From NCBI GenBank assembly GCA_015259125.1, contig JABZGR010000013.1:1-50549 (forward strand): a stretch of 50,549 nt of DNA, read 5' to 3'. Within the stretch, counting starts at the first letter, position 1, and each line of letters opens with the position of its first letter. Under the pieces are notes generated by a model. It saw only the letters and a list, made by a program, of their open reading frames with translations. It was not told the origin of the DNA and searched no databases. This DNA comes from Alloprevotella tannerae (GTDB taxonomy: Bacteria > Bacteroidota > Bacteroidia > Bacteroidales > Bacteroidaceae). Below, in pieces: positions 15,853 through 25,680 of the stretch. The translations under genes and the position numbers were made by a program.

Positions 15853-17211
15853 ATGATAAAAGCTTATATCCGGGATAATGAGCCCCGACTCTTAGAAAAT
15901 TTATTCAGTCTCATACGTATTCCAAGCATCAGCGCACTACCCGAGCACCACGATGATATGCTGAAGTGCGCCGACCGATGGAAAGAACTCTTGCTCGCTG
16001 CCGGAGCCGACCGTGCCGAAGTTATGCCCAGTGATGGCAATCCTTTGGTCTATGCCGAAAAGCTTATTCCCGGCGCCGACAAGACTATTTTGATCTACGG
16101 CCATTATGACGTGATGCCCGTTGAGCCTTTAGAGCTATGGAAGTCCGACCCGTTCAAACCCGAGGTGCGCGACGAGCACATTTGGGCCCGCGGAGCAGAC
16201 GACGACAAGGGGCAATCCTTCATCCAATACGCAGCTTTTGAATTTTTGGTAAAGCATAATTTGCTCCGCCACAACGTAAAATTCATACTCGAAGGCGAAG
16301 AAGAAATAGGCTCTCCCAGTTTGGAAACCTTCTTAACGCAACACCGCGAACTTCTGAAAAGCGATATTATCCTGGTGAGCGATACCAGTATGCTTGCAGC
16401 TGATCTCCCCTCCCTCACCACAGGCTTACGCGGCATCGCCTATTGGGATGTAGAAGTGACCGGCCCGAACCACGACCTCCACAGCGGACATTTCGGCGGT
16501 GCAGTGGCCAATCCGATCAACGTGCTTTGCGAAATGATTGCAAAAATGACGGACGCCAACGGACGCATCACGATTCCGCACTTCTATGACGATGTAGAAG
16601 AACTCCCCGACGCAGAACGCAAAATGATCGCTTCTATTCCTTTCGACGAAGAGAAGTATAAGCGCGCCCTTGATGTCGAAGAGTTACGCGGAGAAAAAGG
16701 TTATTCCACCATTGAACGCAACAGTTGCCGCCCGAGTTTTGACGTTTGCGGCATTTGGGGCGGCCACATCGGCGAAGGCTCTAAGACGGTGCTCCCCTCG
16801 AAGGCTTACGCCAAACTCTCTTGCCGACTTGTGCCTCATCAGGACTACAATAAGATCAACGAACTCTTTGCGCAATACTTCCAAAGTCTTGCTCCCAAGA
16901 GCGTAAAAGTCAAAATCACCTTCTCTCATGGCGGTCATGGCTACGTCTGCCCCATATCTTTACCCGCCTACAAGGCCGCAGAGCAAGGCTTCGAACAAGC
17001 ATTTGGCAAGCGCCCGCTTGCTGCACGCCGCGGAGGTAGCATTCCTATCATCAGCGTGTTTGAAAAAGTATTGGGCGTGAAAACGATTTTAATGGGCTTC
17101 GGTTTGGAAAGCAACGCGATACACTCGCCTAACGAAAACTTCTCTTTAGATATTTTCCGCAAAGGTATAGAAGCAGTTGTCGGCTTCCACGAAGCTTACG
17201 ACCAACTCTAA
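15853..17211 (+). CDS. M20-family dipeptidase
   Basis: A 452-aa zinc peptidase of the M20/CNDP group. Metal-site motifs are YGHYDVMPVEP, RGADDDKGQ and EGEEEIGSPSL (general base Glu next to a metal ligand); the dimerisation-domain signature HDLHSGHFGGAVANP is also present. The final metal His is in the SNAIHSPNENF segment near the C-terminus. There is no signal peptide, so cytoplasmic hydrolysis of dipeptides is expected. It is monocistronic, with its own terminator. Confidence 0.9.
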   Translation: MIKAYIRDNEPRLLENLFSLIRIPSISALPEHHDDMLKCADRWKELLLAAGADRAEVMPSDGNPLVYAEKLIPGADKTILIYGHYDVMPVEPLELWKSDPFKPEVRDEHIWARGADDDKGQSFIQYAAFEFLVKHNLLRHNVKFILEGEEEIGSPSLETFLTQHRELLKSDIILVSDTSMLAADLPSLTTGLRGIAYWDVEVTGPNHDLHSGHFGGAVANPINVLCEMIAKMTDANGRITIPHFYDDVEELPDAERKMIASIPFDEEKYKRALDVEELRGEKGYSTIERNSCRPSFDVCGIWGGHIGEGSKTVLPSKAYAKLSCRLVPHQDYNKINELFAQYFQSLAPKSVKVKITFSHGGHGYVCPISLPAYKAAEQGFEQAFGKRPLAARRGGSIPIISVFEKVLGVKTILMGFGLESNAIHSPNENFSLDIFRKGIEAVVGFHEAYDQL

Positions 17212-17234
17212 CCTACAAGGTTTATAGATGAACC

Positions 17235-17269
17235 AACGTCCGAACGCCTCGCGTGTTCGGACGTTTTTT
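17235..17269 (+). terminator. Rho-independent terminator of the M20 peptidase
   Basis: Stem AACGTCCGAAC / GTTCGGACGTT with a ~9-nt loop, followed by TTTTT. Confidence 0.9.
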
Positions 17270-17601
17270 ATGCTTTTGGTGAAGACGATGTATAATCTTC
17301 AAAGGCGGCTATCCTATGCATACTCCACGGGCGTTAATCCCTTTCATACGCCCTAATGAAAGTAAATCAGAAAGCCCCAAAATCTGAGCCTACAAACGCG
17401 ACTACTATACTCCCCCACCCAATCAGAACAGCGGACCATAAAAGATTTAACCCTCATCTACAAGGATTGTATCGGGAAGTATGATGCTGACCAGTCAAAC
17501 GTTTGAAACGTATAGATGCTCACCAAAATATTTCTCGCCACAACAACATTTTTTCTACCAAACAAAGCCTTATGCCACACCCCATTTCGAATATACGTTT
17601 C

Positions 17602-17681
17602 GTTTGCTGCCGACAAACCATAGTTTGCTCACACCAAACCATTGTTTGCTGCCACCAAATCATCGTTTGCCGGCAGCAAAC
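17602..17681. repeat. 80-bp dyad-array element, copy C
   Basis: Four GTTTG-N7-CAAAC dyads with linkers CATA, CATT and CATC; centres ctgccga, ctcacac, ctgccac and ccggcag. It is flanked by TTTC on the left and GAAA on the right, so the complete element ends in the inverted repeat TTTCGTTTG...CAAACGAAA. It lies between two convergent genes, hence not in a promoter. Confidence 0.9.
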
Positions 17682-17827
17682 GAAAGAAGGATCAAGCTAC
17701 ATCGTTAACAAGTATGCCAAGCAACAGAGCAAAGCCGGTCGTTTTTCATCGTGTTCGGCCTCAACCGACAACGCATTTCAGCCGTTGGCGACCGCAGGCA
17801 AGCACAAGGTTGATCAAAAAAGAAGAA

Positions 17828-17864
17828 AAGCCCTTGTAGCAGAGAACGCTTGCTACAAGGGCTT
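17828..17864 (-). terminator. Terminator of the lon-helicase gene group
   Basis: A perfect 14-bp stem (AAGCCCTTGTAGCA and complement) with a 9-nt loop. Read on the minus strand it is followed by a T-rich tract, 60 bp past the helicase stop. Confidence 0.85.
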
Positions 17865-17923
17865 ATGTGGGTGAATATGCATCGCTGTTCGCAATGCGCG
17901 AATAGCCGACAAAGCCAAAAAGT

Positions 17924-19378
17924 TTACGGCTTTGGCAGGGGCGGAATGGGTGGCGGCGTCACTCGCTTGGGCGCCTCTTCTTTCGCCTTCGGACGCGGAC
18001 GCGACCTGTTTGGACGGCGGCGGCGCTTGTTGGTTTGTTCTGTCGGCCGTTCGCCTTGGGCGGAAGCCGGCTTTTGCTTTTGCCCTTCGCCATCATTGTG
18101 TTTTGCCCCCGCAGGCTTACGCTTGTCGCGTCGCTTATGGTCGTGCTGCTCCCGCTGTTTACCCGATGCCGAACGACGATGCGCACTTCCCCGCCGCTCT
18201 CCTGAAGTTGCCGTTGGCTTTTCAGGCGGCGTGAGTCCCTCGGGCAGCGCTTCGCGCGGCAATTCCTTGCCTAAAAGTTGCTCAATATTGCGCAAAGCGT
18301 AGCGATCCTTTTCCCCGACGAGCGTCACTGCACGGCCGTTGCGTCCGGCACGAGCCGTTCGACCGATGCGATGCACGTAATCTTCCGCATCTCGCGGCAC
18401 GTCGTAGTTGATCACCAAAGTTATGTCGTCAATATCAATACCGCGGGCAACAATATCCGTGGCTACCAAGATGTCAATGCGTCCGGCTTTGAAGCCAAGC
18501 ATCACTTCGTCGCGCTGTTTCTGCTCCAGATCGGAGTGCATGGCTTCTACGTTGTAGCCTTTGCGCTTTAGCGTGATGTTAAGCTCTTTTACCTTCTGCT
18601 TACTCCCGCAGAAGATGATCACGCGCTCGGGCTTTTGGTCGGCAAAGAGGTGCTTGATAATCGCCGTCTTGTCGTTTTCCTTGCAAATAAAAAGACTTTG
18701 CCGGATGTTTTCGGCCGGTTTGGATATGGCAATGGAGACTTCCTCCGGATTATGCATAATCTTGTGGGCCAATTCTCGAATCTTCGCGGGCATCGTTGCG
18801 GAGAAGAGAATCGTTTGCCGCTGCTTGGGCAGGTGTTTTACGATTTTCAGAATGTCGTCTGAGAAGCCCATATCCAGCATACGATCCGCCTCATCGAGCA
18901 CTAAATGGGTCGTACGACTCAAATCAAAAGTTCCGAGGTCCAAATGGGTTAACAGGCGGCCGGGCGTAGCAATTACGATGTCGGCACCGCGCTGCAAACT
19001 CTTGCGTTCTTGCTCGTAGCGCACGCCATCATTGCCGCCGTAAACGGCTACTCCGTTGACTTCCACATAATAACCAAAGCCTTGCAAGGCTTGATCAATC
19101 TGCTGCGCCAATTCGCGCGTGGGCGCCATCACCAAACAGTTGACGGCGTCTTTAGGATGCGATTCTTGCTTCAGAAGCGTGAGCAAGGGTAAGAGGTAAG
19201 CGGCCGTTTTGCCCGTGCCGGTTTGAGCTATGCCGATGACATCTCGGCCCTCCAAGATCGGAGGTATACAGCGAGCTTGCACAGGCGTACACTTCTCAAA
19301 GCGCATATCGTAGAGCGCGTCCAGCACATCGTCGCTGAGCGCTAAATCTTCAAAAAAAATAGGTTCTTCCTGTATCAT
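17924..19378 (-). CDS. DEAD-box RNA helicase
   Basis: A 484-aa protein with the full DEAD core: Q motif around CTPVQARCIPP (30-40), motif I AQTGTGKT (51-58), Ia PTRELAQQ (86-93), II DEAD (162-165), III SAT (193-195) and VI HRIGRTARAG (~336). From ~residue 385 a low-complexity Lys/Arg/Pro tail begins, an RNA-binding-type extension as in RhlE/CsdA relatives. It remodels RNA, possibly in ribosome assembly or cold response. It follows lptG by 30 bp and may have its own promoter or be the last gene of the lon-tgt-lptG transcript. Confidence 0.9.
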   Translation of the reverse strand: MIQEEPIFFEDLALSDDVLDALYDMRFEKCTPVQARCIPPILEGRDVIGIAQTGTGKTAAYLLPLLTLLKQESHPKDAVNCLVMAPTRELAQQIDQALQGFGYYVEVNGVAVYGGNDGVRYEQERKSLQRGADIVIATPGRLLTHLDLGTFDLSRTTHLVLDEADRMLDMGFSDDILKIVKHLPKQRQTILFSATMPAKIRELAHKIMHNPEEVSIAISKPAENIRQSLFICKENDKTAIIKHLFADQKPERVIIFCGSKQKVKELNITLKRKGYNVEAMHSDLEQKQRDEVMLGFKAGRIDILVATDIVARGIDIDDITLVINYDVPRDAEDYVHRIGRTARAGRNGRAVTLVGEKDRYALRNIEQLLGKELPREALPEGLTPPEKPTATSGERRGSAHRRSASGKQREQHDHKRRDKRKPAGAKHNDGEGQKQKPASAQGERPTEQTNKRRRRPNRSRPRPKAKEEAPKRVTPPPIPPLPKP

Positions 19379-19408
19379 GTTTTAATCTGTCTCTATTAAA
19401 GTGAACTG

Positions 19409-20695
19409 TTATTGCGGGGTGCGCTTATATAGACCGAAGGCAATAAGCACAAAAAGTAAATTGGGTATCCAAACGCTTAACATGGGCGACCAATTGGCAT
19501 TGACCGCAAAACTTGAACTGATCGTTTGGAATAAAATATAAGAAAAACTTAGCGCTATGCCGACACCGATGGACGTACCCATACCGTTTTTGCGTTTCTG
19601 AGAAGACAAAGAAACGCCAATCAGCGTCAGGATGAAAGCGGCAAAGGGCATCGCAAAGCGTTTGTGGTATTCTACTTCAAAAAGGCTGACGCCGGCTGCA
19701 CCGCGCATTTGTTGTTTGTCGATGAATTGTCGCAGTTCGGGCACGGTCATCGTCTCTTGCTGGTTGCGAACGTAGAAGAAGTCTTGCGGTTCCATCATAA
19801 TAATGGTGTCAACCTTGTCGGCATAACTTATTCGCTCACGCAAACCACGCATTTTTCTTTGTTGTACTTGGCGTAAAGTCCATTGGTTTTTCTTGCCGGC
19901 CAATGTGTCGTATTGAATAGACTGCGCTGTGAGGTGGTCAACAAGCTTTTTGCCGTAAAACTTATCAAGTGAGAAGCCATAACCGCTCTTTGTTTCGTTG
20001 TCAAAGCGAGATATGTAGACGACAACGCCTGTGTCGACTTGCATTTGTACGTTTTCGACGGACGTGGGAGCATTCAACTTCTTGATGTAACGGTTCTCGA
20101 AATTAACGCGAGCAACGTTGCCTTTCGGAATGACGTAGGCACCGAGTCCGAAACTTGTCAGCGCGATAATAGCGGCAGAGATCATATAAGGGCGCAAGAG
20201 CCTTCGAAAACTCATGCCCGTAGATTTCATCGCAATTATTTCAGAATTGTCGGCCAACTTCGAGGTAAAGAAGATGACGGCAATGAAGACGAAGAGCGGA
20301 CTAAAGAGGTTGGAAAAATAAGGTATGAAGTTGAGATAATAATCGAACGCTATCTTTGTCCAAGATACGTGGGTCTTCTCAAATTTATCAATCTTCTCGT
20401 TGTAATCAAAGATGATGGCAATCGAAATGATGATGCCAATCAAGAAGATATACGTGCTGAGAAACTTATAAATGATGTAACGATCCAACCGGGTAAGCAG
20501 TGGATGGTCGGAAAGGTTTTGCAGCAATCGGCGCAAAGGTTGCGGCAATCGGTTTGCACGCCGTGCCGGCTTTGCATCCGTAGGGGCAGCGTCAGACTTT
20601 GCTACTTTCGCACGTCGCCGCTTGCCGAAGGAGAAAATACTCCTCAAGCGGGCGGCGAAAGTCTTCGTCTGAGAGTGCTGCGCTTTGTGCTCCAT
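19409..20695 (-). CDS. LptF/LptG-family LPS export permease
   Basis: A 428-aa YjgP/YjgQ-family membrane protein. It has a Lys/Arg-rich cytoplasmic N-terminus, then ~3 helices (from ~residue 80), a large periplasmic beta-jellyroll-like region (~residues 185-310) and ~3 C-terminal helices. LptF and LptG form the transmembrane part of the LptB2FG ABC transporter that extracts LPS from the inner membrane. In Bacteroidetes one such gene usually lies next to tgt, as here (8-bp gap). Whether it corresponds to F or G cannot be decided. Confidence 0.88.
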   Translation of the reverse strand: MEHKAQHSQTKTFAARLRSIFSFGKRRRAKVAKSDAAPTDAKPARRANRLPQPLRRLLQNLSDHPLLTRLDRYIIYKFLSTYIFLIGIIISIAIIFDYNEKIDKFEKTHVSWTKIAFDYYLNFIPYFSNLFSPLFVFIAVIFFTSKLADNSEIIAMKSTGMSFRRLLRPYMISAAIIALTSFGLGAYVIPKGNVARVNFENRYIKKLNAPTSVENVQMQVDTGVVVYISRFDNETKSGYGFSLDKFYGKKLVDHLTAQSIQYDTLAGKKNQWTLRQVQQRKMRGLRERISYADKVDTIIMMEPQDFFYVRNQQETMTVPELRQFIDKQQMRGAAGVSLFEVEYHKRFAMPFAAFILTLIGVSLSSQKRKNGMGTSIGVGIALSFSYILFQTISSSFAVNANWSPMLSVWIPNLLFVLIAFGLYKRTPQ

Positions 20696-20703
20696 TCCTT
20701 TAT

Positions 20704-21867
20704 TTATAGTCTTCTCGACATACGCTCTACCATATCACGCTTCCAAGCGACAAAGTCGCCGGCCAAAATATGACGGCGCGCTTCACCGGCCAACCATAAA
20801 TAGAACGCCAGATTGTGTATGCTCGCAATCTGCATAGCTAAGAATTCTTTAGCCTTGAACAAATGATGCAAATAAGCCTTCGTGTAAGACGTATCTACGT
20901 AACTCGTGCCGGCGGGGTCAATGGGCGAAAAGTCTTTAGCCCACTTAGCGTTGCGCATATTCATCGTGCCTTCGGCAGTAAACAACATGGCGTTGCGCCC
21001 ATTGCGTGTAGGCATCACGCAATCAAACATATCGACGCCGCGCTCAATAGCTTCCAAGATATTGATGGGAGTGCCTACACCCATTAAATAACGTGGGCGA
21101 TCTTGCGGCAAGTTGGCGTTGACCACTTCTATCATTTCGTACATCTGCTCCGTAGGCTCACCAACAGCAAGTCCACCAATGGCATAACCTTCGGCGTCCA
21201 AGTCGCTGACGAAACGCGCGCTCTCTTCGCGCAGATCTTTATAGACGCAGCCTTGAACAATCGGGAACAAGGCCTGATGGTAACCATATTCCGGCTCTGT
21301 CTGATTAAAACGATTCACACAGCGACGCAACCAATCGTGCGTCAGATCAAGACTCTTACGAGCATACGCATAATCGGCCGTACCGGGAGGACATTCGTCA
21401 AAAGCCATCATAATATCGGCACCGATGGTACGCTCAATATCCATCACGCGTTCCGGAGAGAAGAAATGCTTACTTCCATCGATGTGGGAGCGAAATTCGC
21501 AGCCCTCAGCACTTAGTTTGCGAATGCCGGTCAAAGAAAAGACTTGAAAGCCGCCGCTGTCGGTAAGCATCGGTTTGGTAAAGCCATTGAATCGATGCAG
21601 ACCGCCCGCCGCTTTTAAGACGTCCAGACCCGGACGCAAATAGAGATGGTACGTATTGCCCAGAATAATCTGCGCTTGTATATCATCAAGCAATTCGCGC
21701 TGGTGCACACATTTTACCGTTGCCTCCGTGCCGACCGGCATAAAAATCGGCGTCTGAATCACGCCGTGATCCGTGGCAATATACCCAACACGCGCGGCAG
21801 AGTTGGCGTCGGTGTGCTCAAGCGTAAAGAAGCCCGCCGCACGCTTATTTGTTATCAGCTCGCTCAT
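20704..21867 (-). CDS. tgt: tRNA-guanine transglycosylase (queuine/preQ1)
   Basis: About 387 aa from the ATG at 21867, which overlaps the 3' end of lon by 23 bp; an upstream start at 21903 is possible but less likely. TGT inserts preQ1 at position 34 of GUN tRNAs. Catalytic features: DSGGFQVFSL (active-site Asp), EFRSHIDGSKH, GGLAVGEP and the nucleophile segment FDCVMPTRNGR. The usual C-terminal CxC..C zinc ligands are absent: the corresponding stretch reads SPIDPAGTSYVDTSYTKAY, with no Cys. Confidence 0.93.
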   Translation of the reverse strand: MSELITNKRAAGFFTLEHTDANSAARVGYIATDHGVIQTPIFMPVGTEATVKCVHQRELLDDIQAQIILGNTYHLYLRPGLDVLKAAGGLHRFNGFTKPMLTDSGGFQVFSLTGIRKLSAEGCEFRSHIDGSKHFFSPERVMDIERTIGADIMMAFDECPPGTADYAYARKSLDLTHDWLRRCVNRFNQTEPEYGYHQALFPIVQGCVYKDLREESARFVSDLDAEGYAIGGLAVGEPTEQMYEMIEVVNANLPQDRPRYLMGVGTPINILEAIERGVDMFDCVMPTRNGRNAMLFTAEGTMNMRNAKWAKDFSPIDPAGTSYVDTSYTKAYLHHLFKAKEFLAMQIASIHNLAFYLWLAGEARRHILAGDFVAWKRDMVERMSRRL

Positions 21868-24307
21868 GCTTCTCTTCAAATACAAATTGGATGGCGTTAT
21901 CAACCTTATCCTGCAACAAGGCGATATTGAGCACTTCCTCTACATTCTCTACGAAATGGAAGGTTAAGCCGTGCACATATTTCTCGTTGATCTCCTTAAT
22001 GTCTTTCTCGTTCTCCTTACTCATTATTATATCTGTAATACCGGCGCGCTTCGCGGCTAATATCTTTTCCTTGATACCGCCAACGGGCATTACTTTCCCT
22101 CGCAAGGTAATCTCTCCGGTCATTGCGGTATGCGGACGCACTTTGCGTTGCGTCAAAGCACTGGCGATTGACGTAGCAATGGTAATACCGGCTGAAGGAC
22201 CGTCTTTAGGCGTTGCTCCTTCGGGTACGTGAATGTGGACGCTCCAATTTTCAAATACGCGAGGATCTATTTGCAACTTCTCAGCGTGGGCTTTGACGTA
22301 TTCCAGAGCAAGGATAGCGCTTTCTTTCATCACGTCGCCAAGGTTTCCCGTCAGCGTCAGCTTCGGTGCTTTACTGCGGCTTATGCTCGTCTCGATAAAG
22401 AGAATTTCTCCGCCTACTGCAGTCCACGCCAAGCCTGTAACGACACCGGCATAGCCGTTGCCTTGATAGCGCTCGCGACTGAAAAGGGGCTTGCCCAACA
22501 ATTCTTCGACATCTTTCTGACGAAGCTGGGCGCCATCAAACGGCAACGTACCATTCTTGGCTTTATGAAAGGCAATCTTCCGATAAATCTTCTCCAATTG
22601 CTTCTCTAATTGGCGCACACCACTCTCACGCGTATATTTTTCGATGATAAACTCTAATGCGGCAGGCGCAAATTTAATATTACCAAGCAGGCCTAAACCC
22701 TCTTCGATGCGAGGGATGAGGTGGCGACGGGCAATTTCTCTCTTCTCTTCCGTCAAATAACCATCTACGCTTATTATCTCCATTCGGTCTAAGAGCGGCC
22801 TGGGGAGTGTAGAAAGACTATTGGCCGTTGCGACGAAAAGGACTTTGGACAAGTCATAATCTACGTCCAAGAAGTTATCGTGGAATGCACTGTTCTGCTC
22901 AGGATCAAGCACCTCCAGCAGTGCACTTTGAGGATCGCCATTATAATTATTGTCTGAGACCTTATCTATCTCATCCAAGACGAAGACCGGATTGTCCGTC
23001 TGAGCCTTGATCAGCCCCTTAATAATGCGTCCGGGCATAGAGCCGACGTAAGTACGTCGATGCCCACGCACTTCAGCCTCATCGTGGACGCCGCCTAAAG
23101 AGACGCGCACATATTTACGCCCTAAGGCGTTGGCTATACTCTTGCCCAGCGAAGTTTTACCCACGCCCGGAGGTCCGTAAAGGCAAAGAATTGGCGTTTT
23201 TAAGCCTTCTTTATATTGCATCAGCGCCAAATGCTCAAGTATGCGCTCTTTGACTTTCTCCAATCCATAATGCTCACGGTTCAATACGCGCTCCGCATTC
23301 GGAATGCTGATTTTATCTTCCGTCTGCTTACCCCAAGGCAAGTTGGTCAGCGTCTGCAGATAGTTAAGTTCTACGCTGTAATCAGGGTTTTGCGGATTAA
23401 GGCGTTCGAGCTTTTGCAACTCTTTATTAAATGTCTCCTCCACTTTTGGTGGAAAGTTCAGATCTTTTGCCTTCTCGCGCAACTCTTTCACGTCGCTATT
23501 CTGCGCATCGCCGAGTTCGCTCTGAATATTCTTAATCTGCTGTTGCAGGAAATATTCTTTCTGTTGTTGATCCAGCTCTTCGCGCGTCTGATTTTGAATA
23601 TGCAACTTCAACGAAGCGTATTGGCATTCTCGATTTAATATTGCCATCAAACGCAGTGTCTTCTTTTTCTGATCCGGCTCAGCTATCAACTCCTGCTTCT
23701 CTTGCATTGGAAAAGGCAAATTGGTACAGATAAAGTTGATGAGGAATATAGGATGAGAAATATTCTGAATAGCAAAGACGGCTTCTTCGTGCCCAATATC
23801 TGATGTGCGCAAGAAGCGAATCGTCAGATCTTTGCAGGAATCAACCATCACTTGATACTCTTTATCGTTTTGTTCGGGGAGGACATCGGGCAATTTTGTT
23901 ACGCGAGCCCGCAAGAAAGGGCGTTGGCGCGTAGCTGCCCCCAGGCTGATGCGTCCGTAGCTTTGCAATATGACGGAAGTTGCTCCGTTAGGCAATTCCA
24001 AAACGCGCATAATCTTGGCTACAACGCCAATCGGATAGAGATCTTCGATCTTCGGCGCTTCCTTTTCTGATTCACGCTGGCAGGCCAAGGCAATCAAGCT
24101 ATCATTATCCACAGCTTGTTTGACCAAAGCCATAGAAGACTCTCGCCCGACAATGACGGGAGCCACTACGCCCGGAAAAAATGTCATATTGCGCAAAGGC
24201 AAAACCGGAAGCACATCATTAAACTCTCGATTATAGAGTTCGGAAATGTCCCCATCAAAGTCTGCTATTAAAGAAAAAGGGTTGGGAGAATTATTATTAT
24301 CGTTCAT
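21845..24307 (-). CDS. lon: ATP-dependent Lon protease
   Basis: An 820-aa protein with an N-terminal substrate-binding LON domain (~residues 30-230), a helical region, AAA+ module with Walker A GPPGVGKT (~377-384) and Walker B VFVLDEIDK, then the serine protease domain with PKDGPSAG (Ser ~705) and GGIKEK (Lys ~746-748). It degrades misfolded and regulatory proteins in the cytoplasm. It heads the lon-tgt-lptG group and has its own promoter with a ~170-nt leader. Confidence 0.97.
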   Translation of the reverse strand: MNDNNNSPNPFSLIADFDGDISELYNREFNDVLPVLPLRNMTFFPGVVAPVIVGRESSMALVKQAVDNDSLIALACQRESEKEAPKIEDLYPIGVVAKIMRVLELPNGATSVILQSYGRISLGAATRQRPFLRARVTKLPDVLPEQNDKEYQVMVDSCKDLTIRFLRTSDIGHEEAVFAIQNISHPIFLINFICTNLPFPMQEKQELIAEPDQKKKTLRLMAILNRECQYASLKLHIQNQTREELDQQQKEYFLQQQIKNIQSELGDAQNSDVKELREKAKDLNFPPKVEETFNKELQKLERLNPQNPDYSVELNYLQTLTNLPWGKQTEDKISIPNAERVLNREHYGLEKVKERILEHLALMQYKEGLKTPILCLYGPPGVGKTSLGKSIANALGRKYVRVSLGGVHDEAEVRGHRRTYVGSMPGRIIKGLIKAQTDNPVFVLDEIDKVSDNNYNGDPQSALLEVLDPEQNSAFHDNFLDVDYDLSKVLFVATANSLSTLPRPLLDRMEIISVDGYLTEEKREIARRHLIPRIEEGLGLLGNIKFAPAALEFIIEKYTRESGVRQLEKQLEKIYRKIAFHKAKNGTLPFDGAQLRQKDVEELLGKPLFSRERYQGNGYAGVVTGLAWTAVGGEILFIETSISRSKAPKLTLTGNLGDVMKESAILALEYVKAHAEKLQIDPRVFENWSVHIHVPEGATPKDGPSAGITIATSIASALTQRKVRPHTAMTGEITLRGKVMPVGGIKEKILAAKRAGITDIIMSKENEKDIKEINEKYVHGLTFHFVENVEEVLNIALLQDKVDNAIQFVFEEKHERADNK

Positions 24308-24483
24308 ATTCTTCTTTTATCTACTATTGAACCTATTCAGGCTTATGACGCATTCAAACGTTCATCTCTTAACAAAAGACATACCAATATCAAATAGGGG
24401 AAAGGCTTATTGTATATAATATATTGTATAAACAAGCACCCGGACTAATGCTACTCAAAGACAGAATGCGCTCTTTCTTCGCG

Positions 24484-24514
24484 CAAAAGTACGACAAATC
24501 AGCAGAATGCCCAA
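24484..24514 (-). promoter_or_regulatory. lon promoter (TTG-N20-TACTTTTG)
   Basis: On the minus strand TTG (24512-24514) is followed after 20 bp by TACTTTTG (24484-24491), matching the Bacteroidetes -33/-7 layout. The transcript would start ~24478, giving a leader of ~170 nt before the lon ATG. Confidence 0.65.
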
Positions 24515-24651
24515 GTAAATGAAGCGTTTTCATCCGCTTCTCCTCGGCAGTCTGAAGGGAAATCTCTTCGTTGTTTTGAAGAGCTTGCTTTAAAGTGAAG
24601 CTGCAACTCTCTACGATGTTTTTAGTTTAAGAAAAAAAATATAGCATTTGG

Positions 24652-24682
24652 TTGACAATATAGTTCGTTCTCTTTAACTTTG
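24652..24682 (+). promoter_or_regulatory. Strong Bacteroidetes promoter (TTGAC-TAACTTTG)
   Basis: TTGAC at 24652 and TAACTTTG at 24675-24682, with 20 bp between the TTG and the TA, is a near-consensus promoter ~100 bp before the secreted-protein ATG, implying a ~95-nt leader. Confidence 0.75.
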
Positions 24683-24783
24683 CAACGAATCTTTGATTCA
24701 CGTCCTGATCATATAACCTTAACGCTCAAGCCCTCGAATCAGCGTAACTCTATAAAGAGTTGTAACAGGGGGGCAATATCATT

Positions 24784-25680
24784 ATGAACAAACCTTTACT
24801 TAAAAATCTGTACACGGCGATAGGCCTGCTCTTCATCGCCGCTTTCTTACTGCCACAGCAGGCAGAGGCACAAGAAGAAAACGGTCTCTACCTTGCCGGT
24901 ACGGCAGTAACGGCTGAAAATTATAACGATCTCAGCGGCATAGAGGGCGTAAGCGGAAAAGTGCAATATGACCCTGCAACAAAAACGCTCACACTCGAAA
25001 ATGCCACGATTCATAGTACGCAGGAAAGCGGACATGCGGGCGGACTTACAAACAATATAGACGGACTGACCATTTATCTTATCGGCGACAACAGCATTAT
25101 CGCGGACCATCGCGAAGGAATATACAATATGTTCCAAAAGTTGCTCACAATTAAGGGGAGCGGAAAACTAACGATAAAGGGCACAACAACGAGTATCATC
25201 CTTGGTACTCGCTATGGTATTTTTAATCAGGGTTTTATCACTATAAACAACTGCACCATCGAGGTAAGCGGAAAAGATTTTGGGCTGTGTTGCGGCCAAT
25301 GGAAGTTTGATCGCTGCAACGTCCGCGTCCAAGCGCCGGGCAGCAAGGCGTATCAAGATTCAGGCAGTATCGCAAGCCTACATAAAAAGCCGGAGTTTAT
25401 CGGCTGCGAACTTTCGAGTCCTAACGGAGCATATTGGAAAGAATATGTTATTGATCCCATCTGCGACCCCCTCTATGGTCTTTTTGGTGCAGATGGTAAA
25501 GTAGTGACCGATTGGGTTGAAATCAAGAAAAACACAACCGGTATTGACGAGCCCACCACTAAGACGCCTACCTCGACGTGCGGTATCTACAATTTGACAG
25601 GCTTGAAGCTTGATAAGCCTTTTGAGCAACAACCCGCCGGCATCTATATCGTAGACGGCGTAAAAAAGGTAAAACGCTAA
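24784..25680 (+). CDS. Secreted beta-helix-like hypothetical protein, 298 aa
   Basis: The signal peptide cleaves near QAEA-Q (residue ~29). The body carries repeated short beta elements with alternating Leu/Ile/Thr and Gly turns (GLTIYLIGDNSIIAD, LLTIKGSGKLTIKG, FITINNCTIEV, KFDRCNVRV), suggesting a parallel beta-helix like carbohydrate-binding or pectate-lyase-like proteins. The C-terminus (IYNLTGLKLDKP...PAGIYIVDGVKKVKR) matches the short tail common on secreted Prevotella proteins. No catalytic residues can be assigned. It has a strong dedicated promoter; surface adhesion or glycan binding is a guess. Confidence 0.75.
   Translation: MNKPLLKNLYTAIGLLFIAAFLLPQQAEAQEENGLYLAGTAVTAENYNDLSGIEGVSGKVQYDPATKTLTLENATIHSTQESGHAGGLTNNIDGLTIYLIGDNSIIADHREGIYNMFQKLLTIKGSGKLTIKGTTTSIILGTRYGIFNQGFITINNCTIEVSGKDFGLCCGQWKFDRCNVRVQAPGSKAYQDSGSIASLHKKPEFIGCELSSPNGAYWKEYVIDPICDPLYGLFGADGKVVTDWVEIKKNTTGIDEPTTKTPTSTCGIYNLTGLKLDKPFEQQPAGIYIVDGVKKVKR

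Larger units (their letters stand above)
17270..17923. other. Intergenic region between convergent M20 and helicase genes
   Basis: Roughly 650 bp without a supported gene. It contains dyad-array element C (17602-17681) and the helicase terminator (17828-17864). The remaining sequence shows no further structure or conserved gene. Open frames across element C reflect the 21-bp repeat. Confidence 0.6.
24308..24783. other. Divergent intergenic region lon / secreted protein
   Basis: About 475 bp holding the lon promoter on the minus strand and a strong promoter for the downstream secreted protein on the plus strand. No ORF with coding features was seen. Confidence 0.6.
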
